Below are positions 39,101-50,084 of a stretch of DNA of 64,000 nt, one piece after another. A model generated the notes under the pieces. It was not told the origin of the DNA. It did not search any database and saw only the letters and a list, made by a program, of their open reading frames with translations. Numbering within the stretch: the first letter of the stretch is position 1; every line of letters begins with the position of its first letter. Source of the DNA: CAVRGQ01 sp963720785 (GTDB lineage Bacteria > Actinomycetota > Acidimicrobiia > IMCC26256 > DASPTH01); assembly GCA_963720785.1 (NCBI GenBank), contig CAVRGQ010000004.1:620001-684000 (forward strand), written 5' to 3'. Position numbers and translations under genes: made by a program.

Positions 39101-39118
39101 TCACCGGTTCGCCGGTGA
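39101..39118 (+). promoter_or_regulatory. UUCG-capped hairpin in the hppA leader
   Basis: TCACCGG-TTCG-CCGGTGA is a perfect 7-bp stem with a UUCG tetraloop, 122 bases before the hppA start. No T-run follows. The 275-base gap (38966-39240) also contains the palindrome GACTCGGTACGAGTC (39039-39053) and a possible -35 TTGGAC at 39036. The rest holds no gene. A processed 5' leader or attenuator is possible. Confidence 0.45.
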
Positions 39119-39240
39119 TCCTGGCGCGGCGTCCCAAGCACCACCACGCACACCACACCCCTGCAGGAACCACCTGTCCGAGCGCGGTCCGGGATACCCT
39201 CCCGCCCGCAGCTCGACGGCACAGAAGGAGTTACCCGGCA

Positions 39241-41634
<2,394 letters not shown>

Positions 41635-41649
41635 CCCCACTGATCTCCG

Positions 41650-41700
41650 CGAACCGGCGTCAATCCCTGCCCATCATGGGCTTGGATTGACGCCGGTTCG
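41650..41700. repeat. 51-bp palindromic repeat, copy C
   Basis: The arms CGAACCGGCGTCAATCC and GGATTGACGCCGGTTCG are perfect 17-bp reverse complements. The loop contains a second small stem (GCCCAT-C-ATGGGC). It differs from copy D at 42655 at only three positions. It supplies the last codons and the stop of the DUF559 gene and separates it from hppA. Confidence 0.85.
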
Positions 41701-42613
41701 TCGCGTTCTGGACGTGCCGGATCTCGGCGGCCAGGCGGGCGGCGTCGTCGCGAAGATCCTCGACCGTCGCGGTCAGGACCGTTTGACCGCTGCCGACCAT
41801 GGCATTGCGTCGGGCGCTGTCACGGAGCAGCGCGACCTTGCCCGTGTGGTGCGCAACGCTCTCGTACTCGATGACGATGTTGTCGTCCGGGTAGGCGAGA
41901 TCCACCCGGGCGATGAAGCCACCGAGCGCGTTGCGCACGATGTGCTGGTACACGGGTCGTGGGAGTCCCCGTCTGACGAGTGCCTCGGCGAGTTGCCGCT
42001 CGGGCTCGCTCTCGGGCAGGGCCTGGCTGGGATCGCGCTGGGCAACTGCGTGGCGGTAGCGGGCTGATCCCGCTCGTCCCCGTTTGGCGACCCGGTCGCC
42101 CACGGTCACGAGATCGGCGACCGTCGTGAGCTCGCGCCGCAGAGCCGAGTCGATCGCCAGGTCGACCGTGCCGGAGCCGGCGAGGCCGGCGAGGTCGAAG
42201 ATCGTCCGCTCGACGGTCGTGCACGGGATCGCATCCCGTTCCGTCACGTCGACGGCCGTGAGCAACCTGCTCTCGTGCACGACGAGAGCCCCGTCCTTCT
42301 GGGTCCGGCGCCAACGCGGGCAGGTGATCTCGACCACTTCCCGTGCTCCGGGCAACCCCCAGAGCGCCGCTGCCGCCCGGTGCGACGCAACCGCGCTCGG
42401 ACCGCCAGCCCAGCACGCCGCGAGCAGGTCGCCCCGCCATGTCTCGGGCGCGCCGCCGATCCGATAGACGCCCGGATACAGCTCCGACCACCGCCCGGCT
42501 TCGAGCCGGGCGTGTCGTTGGCGATGGGTCAGGCTCGTCTCACTGAGGCGTCTGACGGCGACGATGCCGTGGTGCGAGGCGGCGAACTGGGCAATGTGGT
42601 CGTCGATCGACAT
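41660..42613 (-). CDS. AbiEi-type antitoxin-domain / DUF559 nuclease-like protein
   Basis: 317 residues from ATG 42613. The N-terminus (MSIDDHIAQFAASHHGIVAVRRL) and ELYPGVYRIGG resemble the winged-helix AbiEi_4 antitoxin domain. The middle is an AbiEi-like CTTVERTIFDLAGL. The C-terminal DUF559 region has PVYQHIVRNALGGFIARVDLAYPDDNIVIEYES, the PD-(D/E)xK-like strand pair with D, then ExE. The last twelve residues (NRRQSKPMMGRD) and the stop codon come from palindromic repeat C. It has no evident toxin partner. Such genes are numerous and of unknown function in high-GC actinobacteria. Confidence 0.78.
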   Translation of the reverse strand: MSIDDHIAQFAASHHGIVAVRRLSETSLTHRQRHARLEAGRWSELYPGVYRIGGAPETWRGDLLAACWAGGPSAVASHRAAAALWGLPGAREVVEITCPRWRRTQKDGALVVHESRLLTAVDVTERDAIPCTTVERTIFDLAGLAGSGTVDLAIDSALRRELTTVADLVTVGDRVAKRGRAGSARYRHAVAQRDPSQALPESEPERQLAEALVRRGLPRPVYQHIVRNALGGFIARVDLAYPDDNIVIEYESVAHHTGKVALLRDSARRNAMVGSGQTVLTATVEDLRDDAARLAAEIRHVQNATNRRQSKPMMGRD

Positions 42614-42654
42614 ACCGACGGGACGAACCGCGGCGTCGTTCACAACGCCGTGCA

Positions 42655-42705
42655 CGAACTGGCGTCAATCCCTGCCCACTATGGGCTTGGATTGACGCCG
42701 GTTCG
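42655..42705. repeat. 51-bp palindromic repeat, copy D
   Basis: The arms are CGAACTGGCGTCAATCC and GGATTGACGCCGGTTCG, with one T opposite G that would pair as a wobble in RNA. It lies between the start of the DUF559 gene and the stop of the DedA gene (42720). With copy C it forms a near-identical pair 1 kb apart around one gene. Confidence 0.85.
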
Positions 42706-42719
42706 GAAAAGAGAAGTTG

Positions 42720-43436
42720 TCAGGCGTCTTCGACGTCTTCGTGGAGGCGGGCGGCCTCGGCCTCGGCCTGGGTGTCGGTGATCACCTTGGGGCCCTCCTT
42801 CTTGGCCTTGCGCCACTCGAGGAAGGGCGGGACCAGCGACAGCACGATGATCACGAAGATGATGGGCAGGAGGTACTTGTCGATCGAGTCGCCGATGACG
42901 TCGGCGAGCAGGTAGCCGGCCATCGTCACGCCGAACACCCAGATGAAGGCCCCGAACACGTTGTAGCTGAGGAACGTGCGGCGGCTCATCTTGCCCACGC
43001 CGGCGAGCACGGGGGCGAACGTCCGCACCACGGGGACGAACCGGGCGATCACGATCGTCTTGGGTCCGTGCTTGTCGAAGAACGCCTCGGTGCGCTCGAC
43101 GTACTCCCGTTTGAACAACTTGGAGTCGGGCCTGGCGAGGAACCGCGGGCCCATCTTGTCGCCCAGCGTGAAGCCCACCTGGTCGCCGATGACGGCGGCC
43201 GCGAAGCAGCCGATGAGGATGACGGCCAGGTTGAGGTGCGGCTGACCGGGCTTGCTCTGCGACGCCAGCAGTCCGGCGGTGAAGAGCAGCGAGTCTCCGG
43301 GGAGGAAGAACCCGATCAGCAGGCCGGTCTCGGCGAAGATGATCAGGATCAGCGCGATCGTCGCTGCGCCGCCGAAATCGCTCAGGATCTGCTTCGGGTC
43401 GGTGGTGAGCGCCAGGATCGTGGAGAGGGTGTGCAC
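42720..43436 (-). CDS. DedA-family (VTT domain) membrane protein
   Basis: 238 residues from GTG 43436. Signature stretches are FAETGLLIGFFLPGDSLLFTAGLLAS, IGDQVGFTLGDKMG and ARFVPVVRTFAPVLAGVGKMSRRTFLSYNVFGAFIW, the conserved F/RFxPxxR...G motif of DedA proteins. They act in membrane phospholipid recycling and proton-motive-force maintenance. The C-terminal tail is charged. The gene is divergent from topA across a gap (43437-43589) that holds a short tandem CTCTCCGG repeat and no gene. Confidence 0.9.
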   Translation of the reverse strand: MHTLSTILALTTDPKQILSDFGGAATIALILIIFAETGLLIGFFLPGDSLLFTAGLLASQSKPGQPHLNLAVILIGCFAAAVIGDQVGFTLGDKMGPRFLARPDSKLFKREYVERTEAFFDKHGPKTIVIARFVPVVRTFAPVLAGVGKMSRRTFLSYNVFGAFIWVFGVTMAGYLLADVIGDSIDKYLLPIIFVIIVLSLVPPFLEWRKAKKEGPKVITDTQAEAEAARLHEDVEDA

Positions 43437-43589
43437 CGGGAGAGGATAGACGGCACGAGTTGACAGGAGCCGTTCCCGGCACCACTCTCCGGCACTCTCC
43501 GGCGCCGATGTGAACGGTCAGGGCGCCGGGCGACAAGACTGGCTGGCTCGTGGGATCGCCCCACGAGCCCGAGGAGTGTGGAAACGAAC

Positions 43590-46376
43590 GTGGCGAAACC
43601 GCTCGTCATCGTCGAGTCGAAGGCCAAGGCCGACACCATCGCCGGCTTCCTCGGTCGCGACCGATACACCGTCAAGCCGAGCGTCGGCCACATCCGCGAC
43701 CTGCCCCAGGGCGCGAAGCAGGCGCCGAAGGCGATCACCGATCCGCAGGTCCGCCGGCTCGGGATCGACGTCGAGGACCACTTCAAGCCGGTCTACATCG
43801 TCCCCGACAACAAGAAGCACGTCGTCGCCGAGTTGAAGGCGGCGCTGAAGGACGCGAGCGAGGTCTACCTCGCGACCGACGAGGATCGCGAGGGTGAGGC
43901 GATCTCGTGGCACCTCCTCGAGGTGCTCAAGCCCAAGGTCCCCGTGAAGCGCATGGTGTTCCACGAGATCACCGAGGCGGCGATCGCCGACGCGATCGAG
44001 AACTGGCGTGAGCTCGACATGAAACTGGTCGAGGCGCAGGAGGGGCGTCGCATCCTCGACCGCCTCGTGGGCTACGAGGTGTCGAGCGTCGCGTTCCGCC
44101 GCATCGGCCGCGGCACGTCGGTCGGCCGCGTGCAGAGCGTCGCGACGCGACTCGTCGTCGACCGCGAGCGTCTGCGCATGGCGTTCCGCTCCGGCTCGTA
44201 CTGGGACATCGAGGGGACGTTCGCCGCGCCCGCCGCGCCCGACACCCCCGCGAACGGATCTGGGCAGTCGTTCCCCGCGACGCTCGTCGACATCGACGGC
44301 AAGCGCCTCGCACTCGGTCGCGACTTCGACGCCGACACCGGTCAGCTCAAGGCCGACGCGAACGTCGCGCTGCTGGCCGAGGGCGACGCGGTCGCGCTCG
44401 CGTCCCGGCTCGAGCACGCCGCGTTCACCGTCGCGTCGGTCGACACCAAGCAGTTCATGGAGAAGCCGAAGGCGCCGTTCATCACGTCGACGCTGCAGCA
44501 GGAAGCGGGCCGCAAGCTCGGCTTCAGCGCAGGCCGCACCATGAGCATCGCCCAGGGCCTCTACGAGCGGGGTCTCATCACCTACATGCGAACCGACAGC
44601 ACGTCGCTGTCGGCGCAGGCAGTGAGCGCGGCCCGCAGCCAGATCCAGCGCCTCTACGGCGACGCGTACCTCCCCGACAAGCCGCGCGAGTACCGCAGCA
44701 AGGTCAAGAACGCGCAGGAGGCGCACGAGGCGATCCGCCCCGCGGGCGACCGCATGCGCACCGCGGAAGACGTCGGCGCCGAGCTGCGGTCGTCGGACGA
44801 ACGCAAGCTCTACGACCTCATCTGGAAGCGCACCGTCGCGTCGCAGATGGCCGACGCGCGCATCCAGCGCGTCACGCTGAAGCTCGCCGCATCGTCGAGT
44901 GCGAACGAGAAGGTCACGTTCCAGGCGAGCGGCCGCACCATCGAGTTCCCGGGCTACCTGCGCGCCTACGTCGAGGGCGCCGACGATCCCGAGGCCGAGC
45001 TGGAAGACCGCGAGACGATCCTCCCGCCGCTGCAGGAGCAGCAGGCGGTCGACTGCACCGATCTGCGTCCCGCAGGCCACACCACGCAGCCGCCCGCGCG
45101 CTTCACCGAGGCGTCGTTGGTGAAGGAGCTCGAGGAGCGCGGCATCGGCCGCCCGTCCACCTACGTGTCGGTGATCGAGACGATCCTGGCGCGCGACTAC
45201 GTCTTCAAGAAGGGCACCGCGCTGGTGCCCACGTGGAAGGCGTTCGCGAAGGTGCAGCTGCTGGAGCGCTACTTCGCCCACCTCATCGACTACGACTTCA
45301 CCGCGACCATGGAAGAGGCGCTCGACGCCGTCGCCCGCGGTGAGGGCGAGGCGGAGAAGTGGCTCGACAGCTTCTACTTCGGCAACGGCGCGGGCTCGTC
45401 GGGCCCGGTGGGTCTGCGCGAGCTCGTGTCCGACGAGCGCCTCGCGGAGATCGACATGGCCGAGGTGAACGCGGTGCACATCGGCGTCGACGCGCAGGGC
45501 AACGAGCTCATCGCTCGGGTGTGGCCCAACGGCGCGCGCATCGAGCGCGGCGACGAGAAGGCGCCGATCCCGGCCGACCTCGCGCCCGACGAGCTCACGC
45601 CCGAGAAGGCCGAGGAGCTCCTCGCCAAGGGCGGCGGCGGTCCCCGTGAGCTCGGCAACGACCCCGAGACGGGCCTGCCGGTGCTGGTGCTCAACGGCCG
45701 CTTCGGTCCGTTCGTGCAGCTCGGTGAGCAGCCGGAGGGCTCGAAGGAGAAGCCGAAGCGCGCGTCGCTGTTCGCGTCGATGGAACCCGACACGGTCACC
45801 CTCGACGAGGCACTGCAACTCCTGGCGCTGCCGCGCGTGGTCGGTGTCGACCCCGACGGCCAGGAGATCACCGCGCAGAACGGCCGCTACGGGCCCTACA
45901 TCAAGAAGGGCACCGACAGTCGCAGCCTCGGCGCCGAACACGAGCTGTTCACCGTCACGGTCGAGCAGGCCGAGGCGATCTTCGCCCAGCCGAAGCAGGG
46001 GCGCGGCCGCGTCGCCAAGCCGCCGATCGCCGACCTCGGCCTGCACCCCGACAGCGGCGCGCCGATCCGCGTGCTCGACGGCCGCTTCGGTCCGTACATC
46101 ACCGACGGCACCACCAACGCCACGGTGCCGCGCGGCATGCAGCCCGAAGCGGTCACGCTCGACGAAGCCGTGGAACTGCTCGCGGAGCGCGCCGCGCGCG
46201 GCCCGGCGAAGAAGAAGGCACCGGCCAAGCGGGCCCCGGCCAAGAAGGCCGCAAGGAAGACAGCCGCGAAGAAGCCGCCGAGCACCACGACCCGTACGGT
46301 CAAGAAGGGCACCACCGCAAAGAAGGCCGCGGCGAAGAAGGCCGCCGCGAAGAAGCCGCCGACCCTCGGTACCTGA
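43590..46376 (+). CDS. topA: DNA topoisomerase I
   Basis: 928 residues from GTG 43590 (VAKPLVIVESKAKADTIAGFLG); an in-frame GTG at 43578 is too close to the AGGAG at 43572. The Toprim domain has VIVESKAK and ATDEDREGEAISWHL. The active-site tyrosine lies in GLITYMRTDST, about residue 332. RFTEASLVKELEERGIGRPSTY is also conserved. Instead of zinc fingers the C-terminus has repeats of the kind LVLNGRFGPFVQLG, NGRYGPYIKKG and DGRFGPYITDG, then a Lys/Ala-rich tail, as in actinobacterial TopA. It relaxes negative supercoils and is first in an operon with the MFS gene, tmk and holB. Confidence 0.96.
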   Translation: MAKPLVIVESKAKADTIAGFLGRDRYTVKPSVGHIRDLPQGAKQAPKAITDPQVRRLGIDVEDHFKPVYIVPDNKKHVVAELKAALKDASEVYLATDEDREGEAISWHLLEVLKPKVPVKRMVFHEITEAAIADAIENWRELDMKLVEAQEGRRILDRLVGYEVSSVAFRRIGRGTSVGRVQSVATRLVVDRERLRMAFRSGSYWDIEGTFAAPAAPDTPANGSGQSFPATLVDIDGKRLALGRDFDADTGQLKADANVALLAEGDAVALASRLEHAAFTVASVDTKQFMEKPKAPFITSTLQQEAGRKLGFSAGRTMSIAQGLYERGLITYMRTDSTSLSAQAVSAARSQIQRLYGDAYLPDKPREYRSKVKNAQEAHEAIRPAGDRMRTAEDVGAELRSSDERKLYDLIWKRTVASQMADARIQRVTLKLAASSSANEKVTFQASGRTIEFPGYLRAYVEGADDPEAELEDRETILPPLQEQQAVDCTDLRPAGHTTQPPARFTEASLVKELEERGIGRPSTYVSVIETILARDYVFKKGTALVPTWKAFAKVQLLERYFAHLIDYDFTATMEEALDAVARGEGEAEKWLDSFYFGNGAGSSGPVGLRELVSDERLAEIDMAEVNAVHIGVDAQGNELIARVWPNGARIERGDEKAPIPADLAPDELTPEKAEELLAKGGGGPRELGNDPETGLPVLVLNGRFGPFVQLGEQPEGSKEKPKRASLFASMEPDTVTLDEALQLLALPRVVGVDPDGQEITAQNGRYGPYIKKGTDSRSLGAEHELFTVTVEQAEAIFAQPKQGRGRVAKPPIADLGLHPDSGAPIRVLDGRFGPYITDGTTNATVPRGMQPEAVTLDEAVELLAERAARGPAKKKAPAKRAPAKKAARKTAAKKPPSTTTRTVKKGTTAKKAAAKKAAAKKPPTLGT

Positions 46377-46379
46377 CCC

Positions 46380-48122
46380 ATGACCGACGAACCGGCGTCG
46401 CACCACGAGGCGCCGTTCATCCCGCACGACGCGCAGGAGCCGCCGATTCCGGAAGCTCCCTGGCGGGTCTTCGGGTCGAAGGCGTTCTTCCGCCTGTGGC
46501 TCGCGCAGGTGGTGTCGAGCCTGGGCGACTGGATCGGTCTCATCGCGATCCTCGCCATCGCCGCGCGGCTCTCCGACAACTCGGGCGCAGCAGTGAGCCT
46601 CGTCATGCTGACGCGCGTACTCCCGGGCTTCCTGCTCGGCACGGTGGGCGGCGTGATGATCGACCGCTTCGACCGTCGCAAGGTGATGGTGTTCTGCGAC
46701 ATCGGCCGCGCGTGTCTGCTGCTGCTCCTGCCGTTCGTCGAGAACATGGGTGGGCTGCTGCTCATCTCGCTCGGGCTCGAGATCTTCACGCTGATGTGGG
46801 GTCCCGCGCAGGCAGCCTCGGTGCCGAACCTGGTGCCCGACGAGCAGCTGGCGTCGGCGAACTCGTTGTCGCTCGCCGCGTCGTACGGCACGTTTCCGAT
46901 CGCGTCGATCATCTTCTCGTTGCTCGCCGCTCTCGCGACCGTGCTCGGGGCCTTCAACATCGTCTCGTCGTTCCGGGTCGACCAGGAAGTGCTCGCGCTC
47001 TTCTTCGACGCGATGACGTTCCTCGTGTCGGCCGCGATCGTGTGGCGCCTGCCGATCCCGCGGCGCGACCGCACCGGCCAGGGCCGCATCGACCTGACCG
47101 AGACCTTCCGCGAGATCAAGGAAGGTCTGCAGTTCGTGTCGAAGCACGCGCTGGTGCGGGGCGTGATGCTCGGTCTTGGGTTCGGCCTGATCGGCGCCGG
47201 GGCCATGATCCCGCTCGGGCCGAGCTTCGCCCAAGAGGTGCTCGACGGTGGCAGCGCGGCGTTCGGTGTGCTGATGACCGCGCTCGGGTTCGGCGCCGCA
47301 ACCGGCGTGGTCACGCTGCTCTGGCTGCAGGGACGGCTGCCCCGCATCACCGTGTTCTGCTTCGGGGTGATCGGCACCGGCTTGTTCCTCGTGCTCGCGG
47401 CGTCGTTCTCGACCCTCGCGGTCGCAGCATTTCTCATCGGCGGTGTGGGCGCCTGCGCGGGCACCACCTACGTGACCGGCTTCACCGTGTTGCAGGAGAG
47501 TGTGAGCGACGAGCTGCGCGGCCGTACGTTCGCCACGCTCTACACCGTCGTGCGGCTGTGCCTCCTCATCTCGCTCACCGTCTCGCCGTTGTTCGCCGAC
47601 TTCTGGGACTGGGTGACGAGCGCGTTGCTCGACAACCAGGCGATCTCGGTCGGGCCGTACTCCTACGCGCTGCCGGGCGTGCGAATCGCGCTGTGGTGCG
47701 GCGGGTTCATCACACTGATCGCTGGTGTGTTCGCGTGGCGTTCGATCCGGCGCGCCGAGCACGAGGCCGAGGAAGAGGGCGGCGAGGCGGCCGCGATGGT
47801 GGAACGCATCGAGCACGGCCCCGAGGCGGCGTTCGTGGCGCCGGGCCTCGTCGAGCCGATGGTGACGGCGGAAGCGGACGCAGAAGCGGAGCCGGGGCCG
47901 GAGCCGGACGTGGCCGAGCCGACGGTGCGGCTCGAGCCGTCCACCGCCGAGCTCGAAGGGGCGACGGAGGACCCGCCGGATGTCGCGCCCGGCGATCCGC
48001 AGTCCCCGCCGCGCCCGGCGATCGACGACCCACCCACCGAACAGCTCGAGGGCATGACCGAGGACCCGCCCGGAGTCGACGAGGCCAACGAGCAAGCCAA
48101 TGAGCAAGATGGTGGGCGATGA
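46380..48122 (+). CDS. MFS transporter with acidic repeat tail
   Basis: 580 residues. Twelve helices occupy residues 28-465 (FFRLWLAQVVSSLGDWIGLIAILAIAARL, the MFS_3/enterobactin-exporter type start, and MIDRFDRRKVMVFCD with the MFS motif A). The last 110 residues are acidic and proline rich and include two imperfect repeats, AELEGATEDPPDV and EQLEGMTEDPPGV. The gene lies between topA and tmk, as in several actinobacteria, and overlaps tmk by ATGA. The substrate is unknown. Confidence 0.85.
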   Translation: MTDEPASHHEAPFIPHDAQEPPIPEAPWRVFGSKAFFRLWLAQVVSSLGDWIGLIAILAIAARLSDNSGAAVSLVMLTRVLPGFLLGTVGGVMIDRFDRRKVMVFCDIGRACLLLLLPFVENMGGLLLISLGLEIFTLMWGPAQAASVPNLVPDEQLASANSLSLAASYGTFPIASIIFSLLAALATVLGAFNIVSSFRVDQEVLALFFDAMTFLVSAAIVWRLPIPRRDRTGQGRIDLTETFREIKEGLQFVSKHALVRGVMLGLGFGLIGAGAMIPLGPSFAQEVLDGGSAAFGVLMTALGFGAATGVVTLLWLQGRLPRITVFCFGVIGTGLFLVLAASFSTLAVAAFLIGGVGACAGTTYVTGFTVLQESVSDELRGRTFATLYTVVRLCLLISLTVSPLFADFWDWVTSALLDNQAISVGPYSYALPGVRIALWCGGFITLIAGVFAWRSIRRAEHEAEEEGGEAAAMVERIEHGPEAAFVAPGLVEPMVTAEADAEAEPGPEPDVAEPTVRLEPSTAELEGATEDPPDVAPGDPQSPPRPAIDDPPTEQLEGMTEDPPGVDEANEQANEQDGGR

Positions 48123-48727
48123 CGGGTCGGTTCGTGGTGCTCGAGGGTGGTGACGGCAGCGGCAAGAGCACGCAACTGCGTGGCCTCGCCGGGTGGCTGC
48201 GCGACCAGGGCATCGAGGTGGTCGAGACCTTCGAGCCCGGTGCCACCGAGGCCGGCGCGGCCATGCGCGAGCTGCTCCTGCACCGCCCCGACCCCCTCGC
48301 CCCGGTGGCGGAGGCGCTGTTGATGGCAGCCGACCGTGCCCAGCACGTCGCCACCGTGATCGGGCCGGCGCTCGCCCGCGGTGCGTGGGTGGTGTCCGAC
48401 CGCTTCCTGCCGTCGTCGCTGGTGTACCAGGGCGTGGTGCGCGGCCTCGGAGTCGACGCGGTCGCCGAGATCAACCGCTTGGCCGTCGGCGACGTGCAGC
48501 CCGATCTCGTCGTGCTGCTCGACGTCGGCGACGCCGTGGCCGAGACGCGCCGGGGGAGCGAGACCGACAAGCTCGAGGCCGAGGGCGCCGCGTTCCACGC
48601 GAAGGTGCGGGCCGCGTACCGCGACCTCGCACCCGCACGCGGCTGGGTCGTCGTCGACGCGAACTACCCGCTCGACGTCGTCGCCGGCGCACTCCGCGAC
48701 GCAGTTGCGCCACTCCTGGCAGGATGA
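48119..48727 (+). CDS. tmk: Thymidylate kinase
   Basis: 202 residues. The P-loop is EGGDGSGKST (residues 9-18), followed by ETFEPGATEAGAAMRELLL, the DRF segment VSDRFLPSSLVYQG and DLVVLLDVGDAVAETRRG (LID region). It phosphorylates dTMP to dTDP. The start overlaps the MFS stop, and holB follows after 4 bases, the classical tmk-holB pairing. Confidence 0.94.
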   Translation: MTGRFVVLEGGDGSGKSTQLRGLAGWLRDQGIEVVETFEPGATEAGAAMRELLLHRPDPLAPVAEALLMAADRAQHVATVIGPALARGAWVVSDRFLPSSLVYQGVVRGLGVDAVAEINRLAVGDVQPDLVVLLDVGDAVAETRRGSETDKLEAEGAAFHAKVRAAYRDLAPARGWVVVDANYPLDVVAGALRDAVAPLLAG

Positions 48728-48731
48728 GGAA

Positions 48732-49862
48732 ATGACCGCACCGGCGCCGGGCCAATCGAAGTGGGACAGGGTCGTGGGCCAGGACAAGGCCGTCGCGCTG
48801 CTCCAGCGCGCCGCCGAGCGCCCGGTGCACACGTACCTCCTCGTCGGCCCGCGTGGTTCCGGCATCGAGGAAGCAGCCCGCTGCTTCGCGGCGGCCCTCG
48901 TCGCGCCCGATGGCGACGAACGTGCATGGGACCTGTCGCTGCGCGGCGTGCACCCCGACGTCGTGGAGATCGATCCGCCCGCGAACCAGATCCGCGTCGA
49001 CGACGCGCAAGAGATCGTCGACGAGGTGTACCGCAGCCCGCTCGAGGGCGACCGCAAGGTCATCGTCGTGTTCGACGCGGAGCGCATGAACGACACTGCG
49101 TCGAACAAGTTGCTGAAGACGCTCGAGGAGCCACCGGCCAGCGCGGTGCTCGTGCTGGTGACCGCCGGCGCCGATCAGTTGCTGCCCACGATCCGCTCGC
49201 GCTGCCAGCGCGTCGACTTCTCCTTCCTCGGCCCCGAAGCCGTCGCGGCCGCGCTCGCGCAGAGCGGCGTCGATCCCGAGCGCGCCCGCTTGCTCGCCGC
49301 ACTCGGTGGTGGCCGCATCGATCGCGCCCGAGCGATCGACGGACCGCTCGCCGCGGTGCGCGAGGCGTTCGTCGCAACCGCCGCCGCGCTCGACGGCACC
49401 GGATCGGCGGTCGCGCAACGCGCCGAGGTGGTGCAGGAGGCGCTCCAGACCGCGCTCGCCGATCTCGACACCGCGCAGGCGACCGAGGCCGAGGAGCTCA
49501 CCGCCGAACTCGCGGCCGCCGGCTACCCCGACCGCACCCAACGGGCCCAGCTCAAGCGGTTGGAGGAGCGGCACAAGCGTCAGCACCGTTACGCGCGCAC
49601 CGAGGCCCTCGTCGAGGGCATCACCGCACTCGAGACGATGTACCGCGACGCGCTCGTCGGCCCCGCCACCGACGCGCTCAACTCCGACCAGCCGCGCCTC
49701 GTGCTCGACGCCCGCGCCGCCGCTCGGGCGCTCGATGCCTGCCGCGCCGCCCGCCACGCGCTGGCCGAGCACAATCCGGCAGAACCCCTGTTGCTGGAGC
49801 GGCTCTTCCTGCACCTCCCGCCGTCGGGCCACGTCAGCGCTGCGTCCTTGCCGCGTCGCTGA
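48732..49862 (+). CDS. holB: DNA polymerase III delta-prime subunit
   Basis: 376 residues. The start WDRVVGQDKAVALLQRAAERPVHTYLLVGPRGSG gives the AAA+ clamp-loader fold with a Walker A-like loop (GPRGSGIEEA) that lacks the lysine, as in delta-prime. The SRC motif of clamp loaders is present in TIRSRCQRVDF, preceded by NDTASNKLLKTLEEPPASAVLVLVT. It helps load the beta clamp. The C-terminal part is helical and ends SLPRR. tRNA-Thr follows after 49 bases. Confidence 0.93.
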   Translation: MTAPAPGQSKWDRVVGQDKAVALLQRAAERPVHTYLLVGPRGSGIEEAARCFAAALVAPDGDERAWDLSLRGVHPDVVEIDPPANQIRVDDAQEIVDEVYRSPLEGDRKVIVVFDAERMNDTASNKLLKTLEEPPASAVLVLVTAGADQLLPTIRSRCQRVDFSFLGPEAVAAALAQSGVDPERARLLAALGGGRIDRARAIDGPLAAVREAFVATAAALDGTGSAVAQRAEVVQEALQTALADLDTAQATEAEELTAELAAAGYPDRTQRAQLKRLEERHKRQHRYARTEALVEGITALETMYRDALVGPATDALNSDQPRLVLDARAAARALDACRAARHALAEHNPAEPLLLERLFLHLPPSGHVSAASLPRR

Positions 49863-49911
49863 CCGAACCCTTCGGGGCCGGTGACCCCGGTTCGGTACAC
49901 TGCTGCCCCAT

Positions 49912-49987
49912 GCCGGAGTAGCTCAGGCGGCAGAGCAGCTCACTCGTAATGAGCAGGTCAAGGGTTCAAGTCCCTTCTCCGGCTCCA
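49912..49987 (+). tRNA. tRNA-Thr (anticodon CGT)
   Basis: 76 bases including encoded CCA. The acceptor stem is GCCGGAG/CTCCGGC. The D arm contains GCTC...GAGC, the anticodon loop CTCGTAA gives CGT, and the T arm is AAGGG-TTCAAGT-CCCTT. It is complete and canonical. From the first base of its anticodon loop to eight bases past the CCA, the sequence is repeated exactly at 53197-53249. Confidence 0.95.
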
Positions 49988-49995
49988 TCGCCGCA
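49943..49995 (+). repeat. Direct repeat (left), tRNA-Thr anticodon loop to 3' flank; att-like
   Basis: 53 bases identical to 53197-53249. The block begins exactly at the tRNA anticodon loop (CTCGTAA), a known crossover position of tyrosine recombinases. A further ~45 bases (terminator hairpin region) repeat with two mismatches after a short insertion in the right copy. Confidence 0.85.
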
Positions 49996-50004
49996 CCACG
50001 ATTC

Positions 50005-50029
50005 CGACCCGGTCCCTGCGGCCGGGTCG
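50005..50029 (+). terminator. Terminator-like hairpin of tRNA-Thr
   Basis: CGACCCGG and CCGGGTCG form an 8-bp stem with a 9-base loop, 18 bases after the tRNA. There is no T-run, as is common in actinobacteria. The same hairpin recurs at 53272-53296. Confidence 0.6.
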
Positions 50030-50084
50030 TGTCGCGTCTGGCGTCCGGAGACGTGCCCCGGTGTTCTCTGATTGACTGACGCTC

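Noticed and set aside
43518..48107. A 1529-residue open frame on the minus strand opposite topA and the MFS gene
   Set aside because: It is repetitive, Arg/His/Glu-rich and lies antisense to two well-conserved genes. Such frames are by-products of the high GC content at third codon positions.
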